Positions 10,936-23,559 of a stretch of DNA of 64,000 nt are shown one piece after another. Made by a program: the position numbers and the translations under genes. Each line of letters begins with the position of its first letter. Within the stretch, counting starts at the first letter, position 1. Source of the stretch: Cheilinus undulatus. Lineage: Eukaryota > Chordata > Actinopteri > Labriformes > Labridae. Location: positions 8,196,921-8,260,920 of the forward strand of contig NC_054885.1 in NCBI RefSeq assembly GCF_018320785.1. Direction: 5' to 3'. The notes under the pieces are model-generated. The model made no database searches, was not told the origin of the DNA, and was given only the letters and a program-made list of their open reading frames with translations.

Positions 10936-11599
10936 GGACTGGATGTGTTCTTGTACAGAATTTTGTTTCCAATTTAAAATCAATAAAAGCCTTTAAGATC
11001 CACCTGGGACTCCTCGTACCTTCCTCTGTAACAGACTACTCTTCATTCATTTCAAGTTCAAACAGAGTTTATTCAAACCTTTACAATCTCTCCTTTGAGA
11101 AAATCTGCAAACTCTCTTTAGTGGTTAATCAAACTTTATAATATCAGCTAGATTATTAATAATTAAACCAAAAAGAGCAAGGACAAGAAAAACATAACTG
11201 TGTAATCTGCTGATGATAAAATTTTAAAAAGCTAAACTGTTGTAGGTCACACATCAGCACCTACCGCAACACAAGGACCTGATGACCTTTCACTTCCTGA
11301 GTGTCATATTCTGTTTAAACACACGATGGCAGCAGAGATCTGAGACCTCAGCTCTGCTATAACCAGCTCTGACCTGATTCTGAACTGTGCTCTTATTTCA
11401 ACCCACCACCACTCCAACATCTACCCACCAACATCAACCCAGACGTCCCTCTACCAGCAACATTGTCCAGCTCCTCCAAGAGATTTAAAGAAGCTACCAG
11501 GGAGGATGGGATATATAATCCCTCAGTCCAGTTCTGGATCTGTCTCAGACTCCTCTTAATTTAATCTGAAAAAAAAAAAAAAAAAAACTTTCAAAACAA

Positions 11600-12725
11600 A
11601 CATACAGGGCAACCAGATGGAATCTATGTATTTTGAAATCTCTTTATTTAATTTGAAATAACAATATAAGAATAAATAAAGTAAAGAAAAAAAAAAGTTG
11701 ACATTATACGAAGCTCACGAGCTAGCCAGATGTGGTCTTTTGTTTTGAAAAAAGACTTATTTCCTGTTAATTTAATATAATATAATATAAAACAATCAAA
11801 ACGTAAGTACAGTGCAACCAGACACAATCTGTTTTATTTTGAAAATTGGAAGCATTTCCTCCTAATCTAAATCTTAATAAGAATATAAACCTAAACAAAG
11901 TATTAAAAAATGTGAACAAAATAAGAAGCTCACAGACTAGCCAGATGTAGTCTATTATTTCAAAAATCAGAAATAGTTTCTTTCAACTCCGTTTGAAAAA
12001 AACAGTTATTTTTGAAAAACAAACAAACAAAACATAAAGTATAAACAGACAGAATCTATTTTTATTTTGATAACTAAAAGCATTTCCTCTTACATTAATA
12101 CAAAAAATATGATATAAATAAAGAAAAAAAATGTGAACAAAATTAGAAGCTCACAAGCTTGCCAGAGGTGTTCTTTTATTTTGAAAATTACACGTATTTC
12201 CTTCTAAGTCAATATGAAAAAATAGATATTAAAGAAAAATCAAAACAAACATTCAGCACAACCAGACACAATCTATTTTTATGCTGAAAATTGGAAGCAT
12301 TTCATCTTAATCTAAAATAAATCAGAATATGAACATGATCAAAGTAATATATCTTTTTTTTTTTTTTAGAAGCTCTAGACCTAGCCAGATGTGGTCTTTT
12401 ATTTTGAAGATTAGGAGTATTTCCTCCTAATTTGATATTGAAAAATAGTTATTAAAAAAATCTAAAGAAACATACAGAGCAAACAGATGTAGTCTATTTT
12501 CATCTTGAAAAATGGATTGTTTCTTATTAATTAAATTTGTATTAAAAAAAATATAAAAAATAAACAATGTACCGAAAAAATGTGACCAAAATTAGAGCTA
12601 GCCACACGTGGTCTTTTATTTTGAAATTTAGATGTATATCCTCTTCATTTAATACATAAACAAGATATGGAAATAAACAAAAGTAAACATGCAATGTGAA
12701 CAGAAGTGATCTTTTATTCTAAAAC
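11600..12725. repeat. Tandem array, about 220-bp period, five diverged copies
   Basis: The block (t/c)tagccagatgtggtcttttattttgaaa recurs at about 11723, 11938, 12160, 12382 and 12600, a spacing of 215-222 bp. Offset by roughly half a unit is a second block, caaccagacacaatctatttttat with ttggaagcatttcctc, so each unit may be an older dimer of ~110 bp. The array is AT-rich and lies about 0.8 kb upstream of the cfp start codon. Confidence 0.8.
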
Positions 12726-13556
12726 ATTAGAAGCTCATTAGCTCAAGGGGGCGTGGCTTGTTGGCTCCATCAGAGAGGTCGCCAGGCTGCAGCCTCACTC
12801 CTGATACTTCTCTTATCAGTGGAGTCTGGTGGGTTTTAAGAGTTTGATTTAATACCAGGAAAGGTTTCGGTTAAAACATCCACTCCCTCTTTCACAAAAA
12901 GTCAATAACTGAGGGTGTTATTCCTGTAATGTTGTTACATTCCTAGAAACAAAATCTGAGCCTTTTAGTGACTAATGACAGTCCCCAAAGATCTTCTATT
13001 TCAAAGGATCACACTGCAGGCAGAAGAGTTGGTTTCATAATTGTTGACTGAAGCAATCTACTGGAGAAATTACAACACATTAGAGCCCTGCTATGCTCAA
13101 ACAGGAGTTCCCCTTCAAACACAACCATGAAATGTTGACTTTTCCCAACAGAGCTGAGGCTGAGCCACCTTTAGTTTACCATGATCACTGTTTGTTTGCT
13201 GTCTAACATAAGCAACACTTGAGCAATAACAGAGCTGCTCTCTGGAGTCAAAGTCCCTCTTTAAAAAAGAACATTCCCAGAAGAGTGTATTGATTTTAAA
13301 TCAAGCTATGTGGATGTCCATCTTCTCCACTACACTAGATGTTAAAAAGGACTCTGAGTGCTGTGACAGTGATTTATTTTTCACGCCTACATTCTCAGTT
13401 TGAGAACATTAACCCTAAAAACAGGAAGTACCCCTGTTGGAGTGGGCCTGGTTTACCTTATATGGAAACTCCTGTTTGTAGATTTAACATGATCAGTCCA
13501 AACACAGAGAGCAGAGCTAACACACTGAACGGTCCTCAGGGCTCTACAGCAGCAGG

Positions 13557-16500
13557 ATGCTGGGTCAGAGGGTTTTACTGGTTGCACTACTGGTGCTGGT
13601 TTCTGTGGAGCATTCAGGTCAGTCTGAACTACTTTAATTTTGTCAGATTAGTTAATTTGACTCTTAAAGCCAGAATATGTTTGAGTTTGAGCTTAGGAGG
13701 AAAATCAGCCACTTTCTGTTTATTAAGCTATGTTATAAGGTCTTAAGACATTAAAAAATACAGTTAGGACTGGGGGGAAAGTTGGGTCAAAATACTACAG
13801 TTTTTAAATCCTGTGGTTCTGTAAATAAAGCTGAGAAAATCAGGTATAGCACAAATTAATAGTTCAACAGATGAGATACTGGTTTAAATGGATGTCAGAT
13901 ACAGTAGACTGGGAGTTCTTTTGTGTAAACCAGGCCAGTTCATTGGGATACCAGTATACTGGGATACCAGTACACTGGGATGTGTTGTTTAGTTAATAAT
14001 TAAAGCCTCAATGCCTCATTTGGGGGGAAAAAAAAGAATGGCCATTTAACACTGATGGTTTGTATTCCACAACTTTTCATGATACTAGAAGTCAGTTGAA
14101 GAAATTTATTAATATTTGAGATTTTTGCATGTTTTGCTCTGAAAGAGTTGCAGACACCTTGTTTTTATCTGTTAAATGTGTTAAAAAGTTAACTAAAATT
14201 AGAGAGAGAATGCTCTTTAACTGTTCAACCTTGTCATGTTTTTTTTTTTTTTTATTGATTTTTATGGTCTCGGTCTATGGTCAGTCTTGGCTTATCTCGG
14301 TCCTGGCCTTGACTCAGTCTCAACCCCAAAAGTATTGGTCTTGTCTTGGTCTCAGTGCACTCTGGTCTCAGGCAAGTCTTAATCTCTGATAATGTGGTCT
14401 TGAGTACAACACTACGACTCTGTGTGATGTTCAGAGTTTTTATATTGAAGTTTGATCCTTTAGAGCAGGGTGTCAAACTCAATCACAGAACTGAAGGTCT
14501 AACCTGAGGAACTAACAGGTCCACATTTTACCAAACTGTCATTCTCATTTTCACCAGAAATAAAGTATGAGGACAAACATTAACACTGATGATAAATGAT
14601 TTAGAGATTTAAAAGGTCCAAATGATTAGTTAAAAGGCTCAAAATCTAAGATAAAAAGTTATTAGTTCAAAAGGTCAAAACACAAAATTAGATGTTAAAA
14701 TGATGCTTTTAAAGGCAAAAATATAAAAAAGAAAGTCACAGTCATGTTTTTAAGGCAAAAATATGACATAGAATTTAAAATGGTGCACATACAAGGTCAA
14801 AATAAGAGATAAAGGTTACAATTATGTATTGGAAAAAACAAAATATGAGATAAAAAGTCAAAATAATACACCTAAAAGGTCAAAATATAAGATAAAAACT
14901 TTAAAGTAATACATTTCAGAGGTCAAAATATAAAATAAAAAGTCAAAATAATAAATTTCAAAATTCAAAATGTAAGGTAAAAAGTCAAAATTATAAACTG
15001 ACAAAGTCAAATTATGAGATTAAAAAGTCAAAATAATACATTTCAAAGGTCAAATTATGAAATAAAAGTCCAAATAAAAGATTGAAGTCATGATTTTGCA
15101 ATGAAAATTTTAAAATGTGAAATGAAAACACAAATAAATTTCTTTTCCCATATTTCTTTTAATCTAATTATTTTTTAACTTTTTCACATTTCTATGACTT
15201 AAGGATATCTGATATCATAAATGTTAAGTTTACATTTTTATACTGGAGGAAATCTGCAGACCTCATATTTTAGGGCCAGTTATAATAAGAATATGATTTT
15301 AACTGTACCACAGGCCGGATTTGGCCCTTGAGCCTTGAGTTTGACACCCCTTCCTTAGAGTCTTACCAAAATAAAGACCATGATTATGTGTGGCCAAAAT
15401 ATAACATCTATTTTATCCTGAATATAATCCAACGTAGGAGAAGAAGTGGTTGAAATATTAGTGAAGAAACCTGCTGACAGTGTGATCATAAAATAGCAGA
15501 GAAACATTTTAGTTCCTGCAGAGCTTCCCCAAAATGAGACAAACTGATTTTATGGGTGTTTGCTGATGAAGTTTTTGGAAATTTGCCTAAAAATTGTGCA
15601 ACTTTCATGGGAAATTAGACTAAACATCGCCTGTGCTGGAATCCTGTAAACTGCCCTGACACTCACACGTGTACTGAGAACACCACAGTGGAAGTGAAAC
15701 AACATTTATCTTCTGTAATCCTCTTCTCTGTGCGTGCAGAGTGTGTGCGGTGTTTTGCAAGATTTAACCTGATCCAGGGTCAGTGTGAGGGAGAGGTCGG
15801 AGAGGTGGATGAAGACGACTGCTGTCAGAATCCTCGCTATGGTTACCAGGCAGAGGACGGGTTGTGCCACTCCTGTGGGTCAGTGCACACAGACGAACAT
15901 TCTCCATCAAACTCTTTAAATAGGAATTTTAACAATGAACTTTTCAACCTTGTGTGGACAAACTTTCAGAGACCCTTTATGTTATCTAGGTAGCCAAGAA
16001 TTAGATATAAATTATACCATTTAAAAAGAACATGGAAGATTAGGGCCTCCAGGATTTACAGAGACGAGTTGAAACTTGCAACGGACCGCTCTGTCTTTTT
16101 TCTGTACTCTTATTGTCAATTGTCGTCTTTTTTTGTTTGTTTTTCAGGCCACCTACATGGTCTCCCTGGTCGCCATGGTCCCACTGTAACGTCCTTTGTG
16201 GGGAGGGAGTGACACAGAGAAGAAGGAAGTGTTTTGGTATCGGCCAGTCACAGTGTGAGAAGCCTGCAGACTTTCTAGAGACTGCACCATGCACTGGCAC
16301 CTGCTGCGATGGTACACAACCACACCTGGGTGGGGGGTGATTAGACTGACAGACTGAAATTTGAATCAAACTGAGTAAAATAAAATACAAGGGGCTCCTA
16401 CGCCTCCCTTCAACAATGTCCAAATAGTATGACCACCTCTAGAGCTAAGCAGGAAAGTGGAGCCTGGAGGAGAGGAGGTGACTGTAGGATGAGTGCCTAA

Positions 16501-19500
16501 ACACTTTAAATCAGATACCCAAAAGAAAACAGAAAGAAGAGAAAGAGAAACAAGGCAGAATGAGGGGAACAACTCCTTACAATGTTCTTTTCAAAAAGAG
16601 GTGAGTGCATGCAATGGTGGAGATAATGGCTTAAAGGGCTTGTAGGAGGAGAAATAAGCAGGGATAGTGAGCAAGATGATGATGATGGAGGAGAAAAAGC
16701 AGGGACAGAAAGCAAGATAGAGATGGTGGAGGAAAGGAACGTGGGGATAGAGAGCAAGATGAGGATGATGAAGGAAATGAAAGCAGGAATGAACAGCAAG
16801 ATAAAGATGGTGTAGGAGAGGAAAGCAGGGGCAGAAAGCAAGATGAGTATTATGAAAGAGAAGAAAGCAGGGAAAGAGAGCAAGATGAGGATGATGGAGG
16901 CGAAGAGAGCATGGACAGAGAGCAAGATTAGAATGATGACAGAGAAGAAAGCAGGGATAGAGAGCAAGATGTGGATGGTGGAGAAGAAGAAAGAGGGGAT
17001 AAAGAGCAAGATGAGAGAACGCAGGAATAAACAGCTAGATTAGGAAAATGAAAGAGAAGAAAGCAGGGATTGAGAGCAAGATAAAGACGGTGGAGGAGAG
17101 GAAAGGGGGATAGAGAGTTGGATGAGGATGATGGAGGAGAAGAAGAAAGCAGGGATAGAGATCAAGATGATGATGGAGGAGAGGAAGAAAGCAGGGACAC
17201 AGAGTAAGATGAGGATGATGGAGGGGAAGAAGGCAGGGGCAGAGAGAAAGATTAGGCTAATAAAGAAATAAAGTAATTTTAACGATATAATAATAATAAG
17301 TAATAATAAGTTCAATTTTACCACAGCAAAAATACTGCTCATTAATAAAGGGTAATTACACTTCAAAAATAAATAAAATGCATTGTTATTGGTAAAACAG
17401 CCTAACATTTCTTGGCTAAGATGGGCCCCAGGGGCCCAAAATCCCTAGCTATGCCCATGCAACAACTCAATATAAAATAAAAAAATAATTACAATAATTA
17501 AAATCCCAATTCCAAAATTGTTCTATTTGTATTAGTCCATTTTCAATGATTACTGGCCCTGAGAAGACAGCAACATTTCTGCATCATGCTCACATATGAC
17601 TTCTTTTGTGCATGCTTTAACTTGCATTCATGGAAGGCACGGCCAACTGTGTTGACAGACAGAGATTTCTGGAAGTGTTTCTGAGCCCATGAAGCGATTT
17701 TCAGAACAAAGTCACGTCTGTTTTAGATTCAGTGCTGCCTGAGAGCCTGAAGATTACAAGCATCCAGTACTGACCTTCTGCCTTGTCCCTCCAGATTCTC
17801 TGAATCTTTTAATGAAATTATGTACTGGATTATTCCACAGCTTTTAGAAAGTGTTTTTGCAGACTGGTGAAACTCTGCCAATCTTAATCTCTGAGAGACT
17901 ATGCTTCTCTAAAATGCTCCTTTTATACCCAGTCATGTTGCTGACCTGTTGCCAACTAACCATCATAGTTGTGAATTTTTTTTTATTTATTAATTTATTT
18001 TTTAAATACAAACAGGGCAAATTTTTTCATGAAATGCTAGAATGTCTCATCTGATTTGTTGTTTATGTTGTTTATGTTAATGAAAATCATTGCATTCTGT
18101 TTTTAATTACCATTTTATACTGTGCCCCAACTTTTTTGGAATTGTGGCTGTGTTGTGGGTAGTATTGACCTCATCACTGAGCATGTGTGTTTGTGTGTGA
18201 AGCTCAAGGGTGGGACCCATGGCTCCCCTGGTCACCATGCTCTGTGACATGCGGAGAGGGTGGAGTGAGGACGAGAAAGAGGGTCTGTTCAGTCCGTCCT
18301 GAGTGCCGCTCTGCCTGCAGCGGCCCTTCAGAGGAGAAGGAGGCGTGCCCAGCACAAAGCACCTGTCCAGGTAAACTGTCAGTCTTGTTACCTGTCAGTC
18401 ACCTGTTTGACTTTTGCCTCTGATGACTCCTGTCTTTCACCTTCCTCTCAGTTCACGGAGGATGGACGGCTTGGTCTGTTTGGTCTCAGTGTTCAGGGAC
18501 GTGTATTTATGACCAGATAAGCAGCAATAATGAGGGCAGTAGAGTCGTCATCCCCTTAAGGGTGCAAAGGCGCACCTGCTCTAACCCCGCCCCCTCCACT
18601 GACACGGTGCCACCTGGTAACAATTGCGCTGGAGATGACTCCCAGGTCCAGGAATGCAGTGAACTCCCCAACTGTGCAGGTGAGTGTTTGATCAGGTAAA
18701 AACTTGAAACCTTGTGGAATCCTTGAAAAACCCTGACGTGTGCTCTGATTGGCTGTCTTTGCAGTTGATGGAAATTGGGGGGCGTGGTCTCCAGCTGGAC
18801 CATGCTCGGTCTCTTGTGGAGAGGGGCTTCAGCTGTCAATGAGGAGATGTGATCGTCCCGCTCCTAAGTATGGCGGCAGATTCTGTAATGGACCGAGCAC
18901 ACGGAGCAGCGTTTGTCAGAGTCCCTGTCCCGGTAACAAACACAAAAATCTCTTTTACTGAATGTTTGTTATTAAAGAGACTGTGATTTCAGGGAGAAGG
19001 TTTTCTGTGTCTCCCACAGTGGACGGGCTTTGGACTGGTTGGTCCAACTGGGGGGAGTGTTCTTCTTCCTGTATCCGACAAGGCTCAGTTCCCACCAGGA
19101 CTCGCCAACGCACCTGCTCTAACCCCGCCCCTTCATCCAACCCGCGTGGAGTGAGCTGTCAGGGTGAAGACAGGCAGACGGAGAACTGCAACCACCTTCC
19201 TCGCTGCCCAGGTACACCTGTCTGTCTTTATACCTGTCCTAAGTTGGCCGACTTGACAAGATTTTTAAAATCTTAACAGATGATTACTGATGATAACTGA
19301 TCATTTCCAAGCACAGATGGGGCTGACAGTCTCACAATCAGTGAAATGGGCCTCACCTGAGTGCAGTGAAGATGTCTTAAGTGATTGTAGTATAAAGTCA
19401 CCTGTGTCTGGAAGTCCTAGTCACTGGTTAATAAGTATTCCTGGCTACCATTACACCATGAAGACAACAGAACACTAAGAGAAAAGGTTATTGATAAGTA

Positions 19501-20446
19501 AGAGCGCATTCACAACAGAGCTGTTTCGGAACAACTTGTGAACCAAAGGCATGAAAAGGCACAAAGCATAATTATTTATGGATTTATATATGTGTTTTGA
19601 CCCTTAAAAGTCTAGGCCCAACCCTTTGTAAATTGCTTGGTAACTTTTGAACTGTAAGTCATTGGCACTAACTTTGTTTTTCCTGTGAAAGCTCTGTGTT
19701 GTGCCTTTCTAAATATGTTCTTCATGCATTCGTAGCTCTTACAGGCCATTTTCTAGTGAGCCCAGAACTTGACTGGCTTCCTGAGGTCTCTGAAGACAGG
19801 GTTGTCATATACAACGAGAAGTGACGCAGTTTAGAAAAACGTTAATAACTTTTGAACCATAAGTCATAGACACTCATTTTTTCCTCTGAAAGCTGACCAT
19901 TTTGCCGTTCGTTTGCTACCCTCCATGTCTCCGTAGCCCTTAAGGACGCCGTTCTAGTGAGCCTGGAACTTCAGTGACTTTTCAGGGTCTTTAAAGATTA
20001 AATCCACTGCGTTAGATCCGATAATAAGCGTCTTTTTGTCCATTTTTAATCCATTTTCGATATTTTACTTTGGCTTTCTTCGGTGGGTGGCGCAATATTT
20101 GTTGAGGGCAATGTTTACATGTAATGCATTTTGGGAGTTGTAGTCGATCAGTTGCTTCTCTACTTCTTAAAGGAAGGGCACAAATTAATCTAACTGCAAA
20201 AAAGCGCATGGACTTTTTTTTTGTATATATGTAGATATTGTGAAAACCAATAGTCAAAAAAGTTTATTTTTTCACTGTTTTGTCCCCAGGAGATGGGAGA
20301 ACAAGTCTGTGCAAAGAAAATGCGTAGTCACTATTGTTTACTGTGTGTTATCATAAATATCTTTGAGTTTCAAATTCCAATTTGTTTTTTTTTATTTTGT
20401 CTTTAGAGTCCTATAACTTTTTCAAAATTCAAGTGACATTACTGTA

Positions 20447-20492
<46 letters not shown>

Positions 20493-23169
20493 TTAAAGCC
20501 CAGGTTGTCCTGAAAACAAGGATGTATAGAGGTTGACTGTGCACCACAGGGTTGATGTTTTACAAGCTTTATAAGACAAAAGTCCAGACGAGACATGATG
20601 GTGAAAAAATAGCTGTGAGCTCTACATATCAGTACCTCAGTACCTCGCTTGGTGTCTGTGTTGCCATAACAACACGATATAGTCTCTCGCTCACATGTTG
20701 GCTCGCCTTGTTCTTCTGTACCGATTCATTCATGTCATGTTAAGAACAACATGCTGGACAGCGTTGCTTCACTCATAACTCTCCAAAACAAAAGCAGAAA
20801 TCCCAAGACAGCATAAATTTGATGTTGTGTCATGGCATTAGCATTAGCAGCATTAGCAGAAGCTCCAGGCTAGCAGGTTAGCTCACAGCATGGGGATTTC
20901 CACACAGTACTTGAACTTGAAACTGAAAACAGACCGCACAATGCCAGGTCTCCACGGCGCTATATTCACTAGCCATACATGAGAAGTAAAATATAGACAG
21001 AACCTTAACCAATTCGTCATGTAGTTTAGGGAGTCCTCTTCACTGTTGTACATACATGCAAGAATGGCAGAGAGAGACGCATATCAGTTACTTTCTGGTT
21101 CATAGAACATATAAACAGCAAGGGCTCCACCTTGTGGCGTAATTAGATACTACAATGAAATTCTAACTGATAAAATCTCCTTTTCTGTTTTTGCCACATC
21201 TTGTTTGGGACGACAGCGCCACAAACTTATGATTTGGTTCGTTTGACCAAGGGCAACGAAACAAACCATAGGAATGTGCAACAATGCTGCAATTTGAGTG
21301 TCCCCAGACTATCAAGTGTGAAAACGACCCGTCAGGAGGTGGATACAAACAAATTACAAAGGCACTGAAACCCCCCAGAGTTCAGTTAAATGTATCATCA
21401 AGAAATGAAAAGAATATGTCACATGTGTAAATCTGCCTAGATCAGTCCGTCCTCACAAGCTGAGTGACCGTGCAAGAAGGAGACTAGTGAGAGAGGACAC
21501 CAAGACACCTATGTCTACTCTGAAAGAGTTACAAGCTTCAGCAGCTGAGATGGGAGTGACTCTGCATACAACTGTTGCCAGGTTCTTCACCAGTCAAAGC
21601 TTTATGGGAGAGTGGCAGGGAGGAAGCCACTGTTGGAGAAAACAGATTAAATCTGGGCTAGAGTTCAACAGAAGACAAGACAAGATGCCAAACACTGCAT
21701 AACACTGCAAACACACCATCCCCACTGTGAAGCATGGTGGTGGCAGCATCATGCCGTGGGGATGCTTCTTAGCAGCCAGCCCTGGAATGTTTGCAAATGT
21801 AGAGGGTAAAATGATCCTGAAGGACAACTTATTCAGTCTGAAAGAGAACTACAGATTGGGAGTAGATTTATTTAATGTGTTAATCTTTTATCTAAATGTG
21901 TTAAGTTGAAGGCAGTGTTTGAAAAAAACCTGTCAGTGTTTGTACATGCATGCATGTGATTTGGCAAGCGATAAGAGAAATATATATTAACAACTGCAGC
22001 CTGTCTGATCTATTTATCTACACACTGGCTCTCATGGTCTTTTCTCCCAGTTCTCCTGATCAGCCTCTCTGGGCCTCATTTTCCCTGTTAGTGTTCTGAT
22101 TTCAGCCCATAATTCCTGCTGTTATTTCTTCTGTAGTGAATGGAGGATGGGGGGCTTGGTCACCTTACTCTGCCTGTCCTGTTACCTGTGGCGTGGGTGC
22201 TCAGGTGTCAGTCAGGAGATGTGAAAACCCTCCTCCCCAGCATGGAGGCCAGCCATGTCCTGGAGAGAAACGTCGCACCACCATCTGTCACACCAACATT
22301 CACTGTCCAGGTACGTCTTCCACCTCCATGCAAACAAACTGAAAATAACATAATCCTGGTTAGACAAGAGTTTTGGTTGAGGTCCCATCTGTTAACATGG
22401 TGGAGGCGGGTTCAATGCTCTAATTACTCTGGCTTCACTTCTCTGCAGTAATTACCCCGTCCATCTTACAATACATCCAATGACACAATTGCGAGTGTAT
22501 GAGTGTAACTCCTGTGTGTTTTCAGTGGATGGTGTGTGGTCAGAGTGGTCACCGTGGCAAAAGTGTAAATACCCATTCGGTTCAAGGGACATCCACTGCA
22601 AGCAACTGGGCGGCAGTCAGATTCGAGAGCGTCAGTGTCTTCATAGAGCTCACAACGGTTCTATCTGCGGCGGAAATGATCTGACAGATAGACGGGTCTG
22701 CTACGATGTCAACCGCTGTCCCAGTGAGTGGAGAAGCAACTTTATTGACACTACATTATGATAACAACACGGCAGATATGCTTAAGACGTGTTTGTGTTC
22801 CAGTGAAAGGCACCTGGGATGGCTGGGAGACGTGGAGTTTGTGTAAGCCTTCCTGCGGAAGACCATCCAAACGCATCAGGAGGAGACACTGTAAGCCAGA
22901 CTACAGCGAGTACAAGTGAGTCCTCTGTTGCGTTTCAGTCCATCTGGAAGGAAGAAAAATACTCGATTGCAATGTGGTTTTTATATTTGTGCCCCAAAGC
23001 CTGTTGCTCTGTTAACTGTACATGCCTGTGTGTTTTCAGTCCTACTATCGGTCGTCAAAGGGAGCCAGCGACATTCTCTGGGACTCCTCTTGCAGACTGT
23101 GGCGCTGCGCCCGACAACGGGTTGAAGTTTGAAACTCAGCCATGTGTCAATATTCCTCAATGCCCCTGA
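13557..23169 (+). CDS. cfp: Complement factor properdin, 11 coding exons
   Basis: Properdin binds and stabilises the alternative-pathway C3/C5 convertases and is secreted. Exons: 13557-13617, 15740-15878, 16148-16311, 18203-18370, 18452-18679, 18765-18932, 19020-19211, 22137-22310, 22526-22723, 22804-22915, 23040-23169. All boundaries are GT-AG and phases agree, giving 577 residues. Exon 1 encodes a signal peptide (MLGQRVLLVALLVLVSVEHS). Exon 2 is the cysteine-rich TSR0 (ECVRCFARFNLIQ...DDCCQNP). Exons 3-9 each encode one thrombospondin type 1 repeat and exons 10-11 share the last (KGTWDGWETWSLCKPSCG). WxxW C-mannosylation motifs occur in every TSR (WSPWSPW, WDPWLPW, WTAWSVW, WTGWSNW, WSEWSPW). 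Human properdin has TSR0 plus six TSRs in 469 residues. Here there are eight, because a TSR3-like/TSR4-like exon pair (exons 5-6) is repeated as exons 7-8. No break was found. Confidence 0.93.
14270..14415. repeat. Degenerate (tcttggtctc)n-type repeat
   Basis: Repeated variants of ggtctcggtctatggtcag, gtcttgtcttggtctcag and tggtcttgagtacaacact fill this piece of cfp intron 1. The ending cttgagtacaacact resembles the terminus of a common fish DNA-transposon remnant. Confidence 0.45.
14466..15352. mobile_element. Non-autonomous hAT element with internal minisatellite
   Basis: Left terminus cagggtgtcaaactcaa (14466) and right terminus ttgagtttgacacccctt (ending 15352) are inverted. They are flanked by ctttagag (14458-14465) and ccttagag (15353-15360), an 8-bp target duplication with one mismatch, as hAT elements make. 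The interior is a tandem run of degenerate aaggtcaaaatatgagataaaaagtcaaaata units. No transposase. It sits in cfp intron 1 and shares its termini with the copy at 58452-59188. Confidence 0.85.
16345..17463. mobile_element. Truncated hAT-like element, same family as 51258-52637
   Basis: The segment 16355-16435 (gactgaaatttgaatcaaac, then gtccaaatagtatg) matches 52390-52465, and the end at 17425-17463 (ggggcccaaaatccctagct, then atgcccatg) matches 52607-52637. The left terminus is missing. Between the two conserved parts lies the purine-rich minisatellite at 16640-17250. Located in cfp intron 3. Confidence 0.65.
16640..17250 (+). repeat. Purine-rich minisatellite, about 40-55 bp unit
   Basis: About twelve variants of gagcaagatgaggatgatgg followed by aggagaagaaagcagggaca follow each other. 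The plus strand is almost pure A/G. Long frames on the opposite strand here are artefacts of the repeat (Ser/Leu/Ile-rich) and not genes. Confidence 0.85.
19642..19996. repeat. Old tandem duplication in cfp intron 7, about 203-bp period
   Basis: 19642-19800 and 19845-19996 align throughout: aacttttgaactgtaagtca against aacttttgaaccataagtca, then gaaagct, gtagc(t/c)cttaag, ttctagtgagcc(c/t)ggaactt and a shared ggtct(c/t)t(g/a)aag ending. The two copies have diverged substantially, so the event is not recent. Confidence 0.75.
20448..20491. repeat. (AT)n microsatellite
   Basis: Uninterrupted TA/AT dinucleotides over about 43 bp, in cfp intron 7. Confidence 0.95.
21335..21835 (+). mobile_element. 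Tc1-like transposase relic
   Basis: Plus-strand sequence carries the Tc1 order in broken frames: a helix-turn-helix part (agtccgtcctcacaagctga, for SVRPHKLSDRARRR), then caaagctttatgggagagtgg, then cactgtgaagcatggtggtgg with GSIMPWGCF, the conserved block before the second catalytic Asp. The C-terminal catalytic block is missing. It lies in cfp intron 7. Confidence 0.75.
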
Positions 23170-23380
23170 AAACCACTGACTTTAAAAACACAACACTCAA
23201 TATAACTCTGGGATGACAGAAAAACAAGTCATTAATTTCACATTTACACAAAAATATGGCCAATCAGTTCAACAGCAGCCAACAAATTAAACCAAACAAA
23301 ACCTGCTAATCGAGCCTGTTTTTTACTTCATTTTTTAAGCATTTTGTAAAATTGTAATGTTTTGTATAAAGATTTATGTC

Positions 23381-23386
23381 ATTAAA
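23381..23386 (+). terminator. cfp: Polyadenylation signal of cfp (ATTAAA)
   Basis: ATTAAA lies 212 bp after the cfp stop codon and is followed within about 30 bp by a T/G-rich tgttttattgcttgatcttg. It is the best 3'-end signal for cfp. The weaker tgtataaag precedes it. Confidence 0.6.
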
Positions 23387-23559
23387 GAGTGAAAACTAAA
23401 ATAACAAGAATGTTTTATTGCTTGATCTTGCTCTTTTTCACATCAGAGACCCAGACTTTCCCTCTAAGTCAGCAAAGTTTCCTGTTTGTAGATAAATCAG
23501 CATCTGACAGCTCAACGTCCACATGGAAGCCAAGCAGGCTTTTGTGCGTTTTGCACTGA

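Noticed and set aside
13339-13556. Upstream 135-codon frame overlapping cfp exon 1
   Set aside because: Different frame from the signal peptide that starts at 13557 and joins in phase to exon 2; no similarity to properdin.
16506-17408. Long minus-strand open frames rich in Ile, Leu, Ser and Phe that resemble membrane proteins
   Set aside because: They are translations of the opposite strand of a purine-rich minisatellite; the apparent hydrophobic repeats follow the DNA repeat unit and there is no start or splice context.
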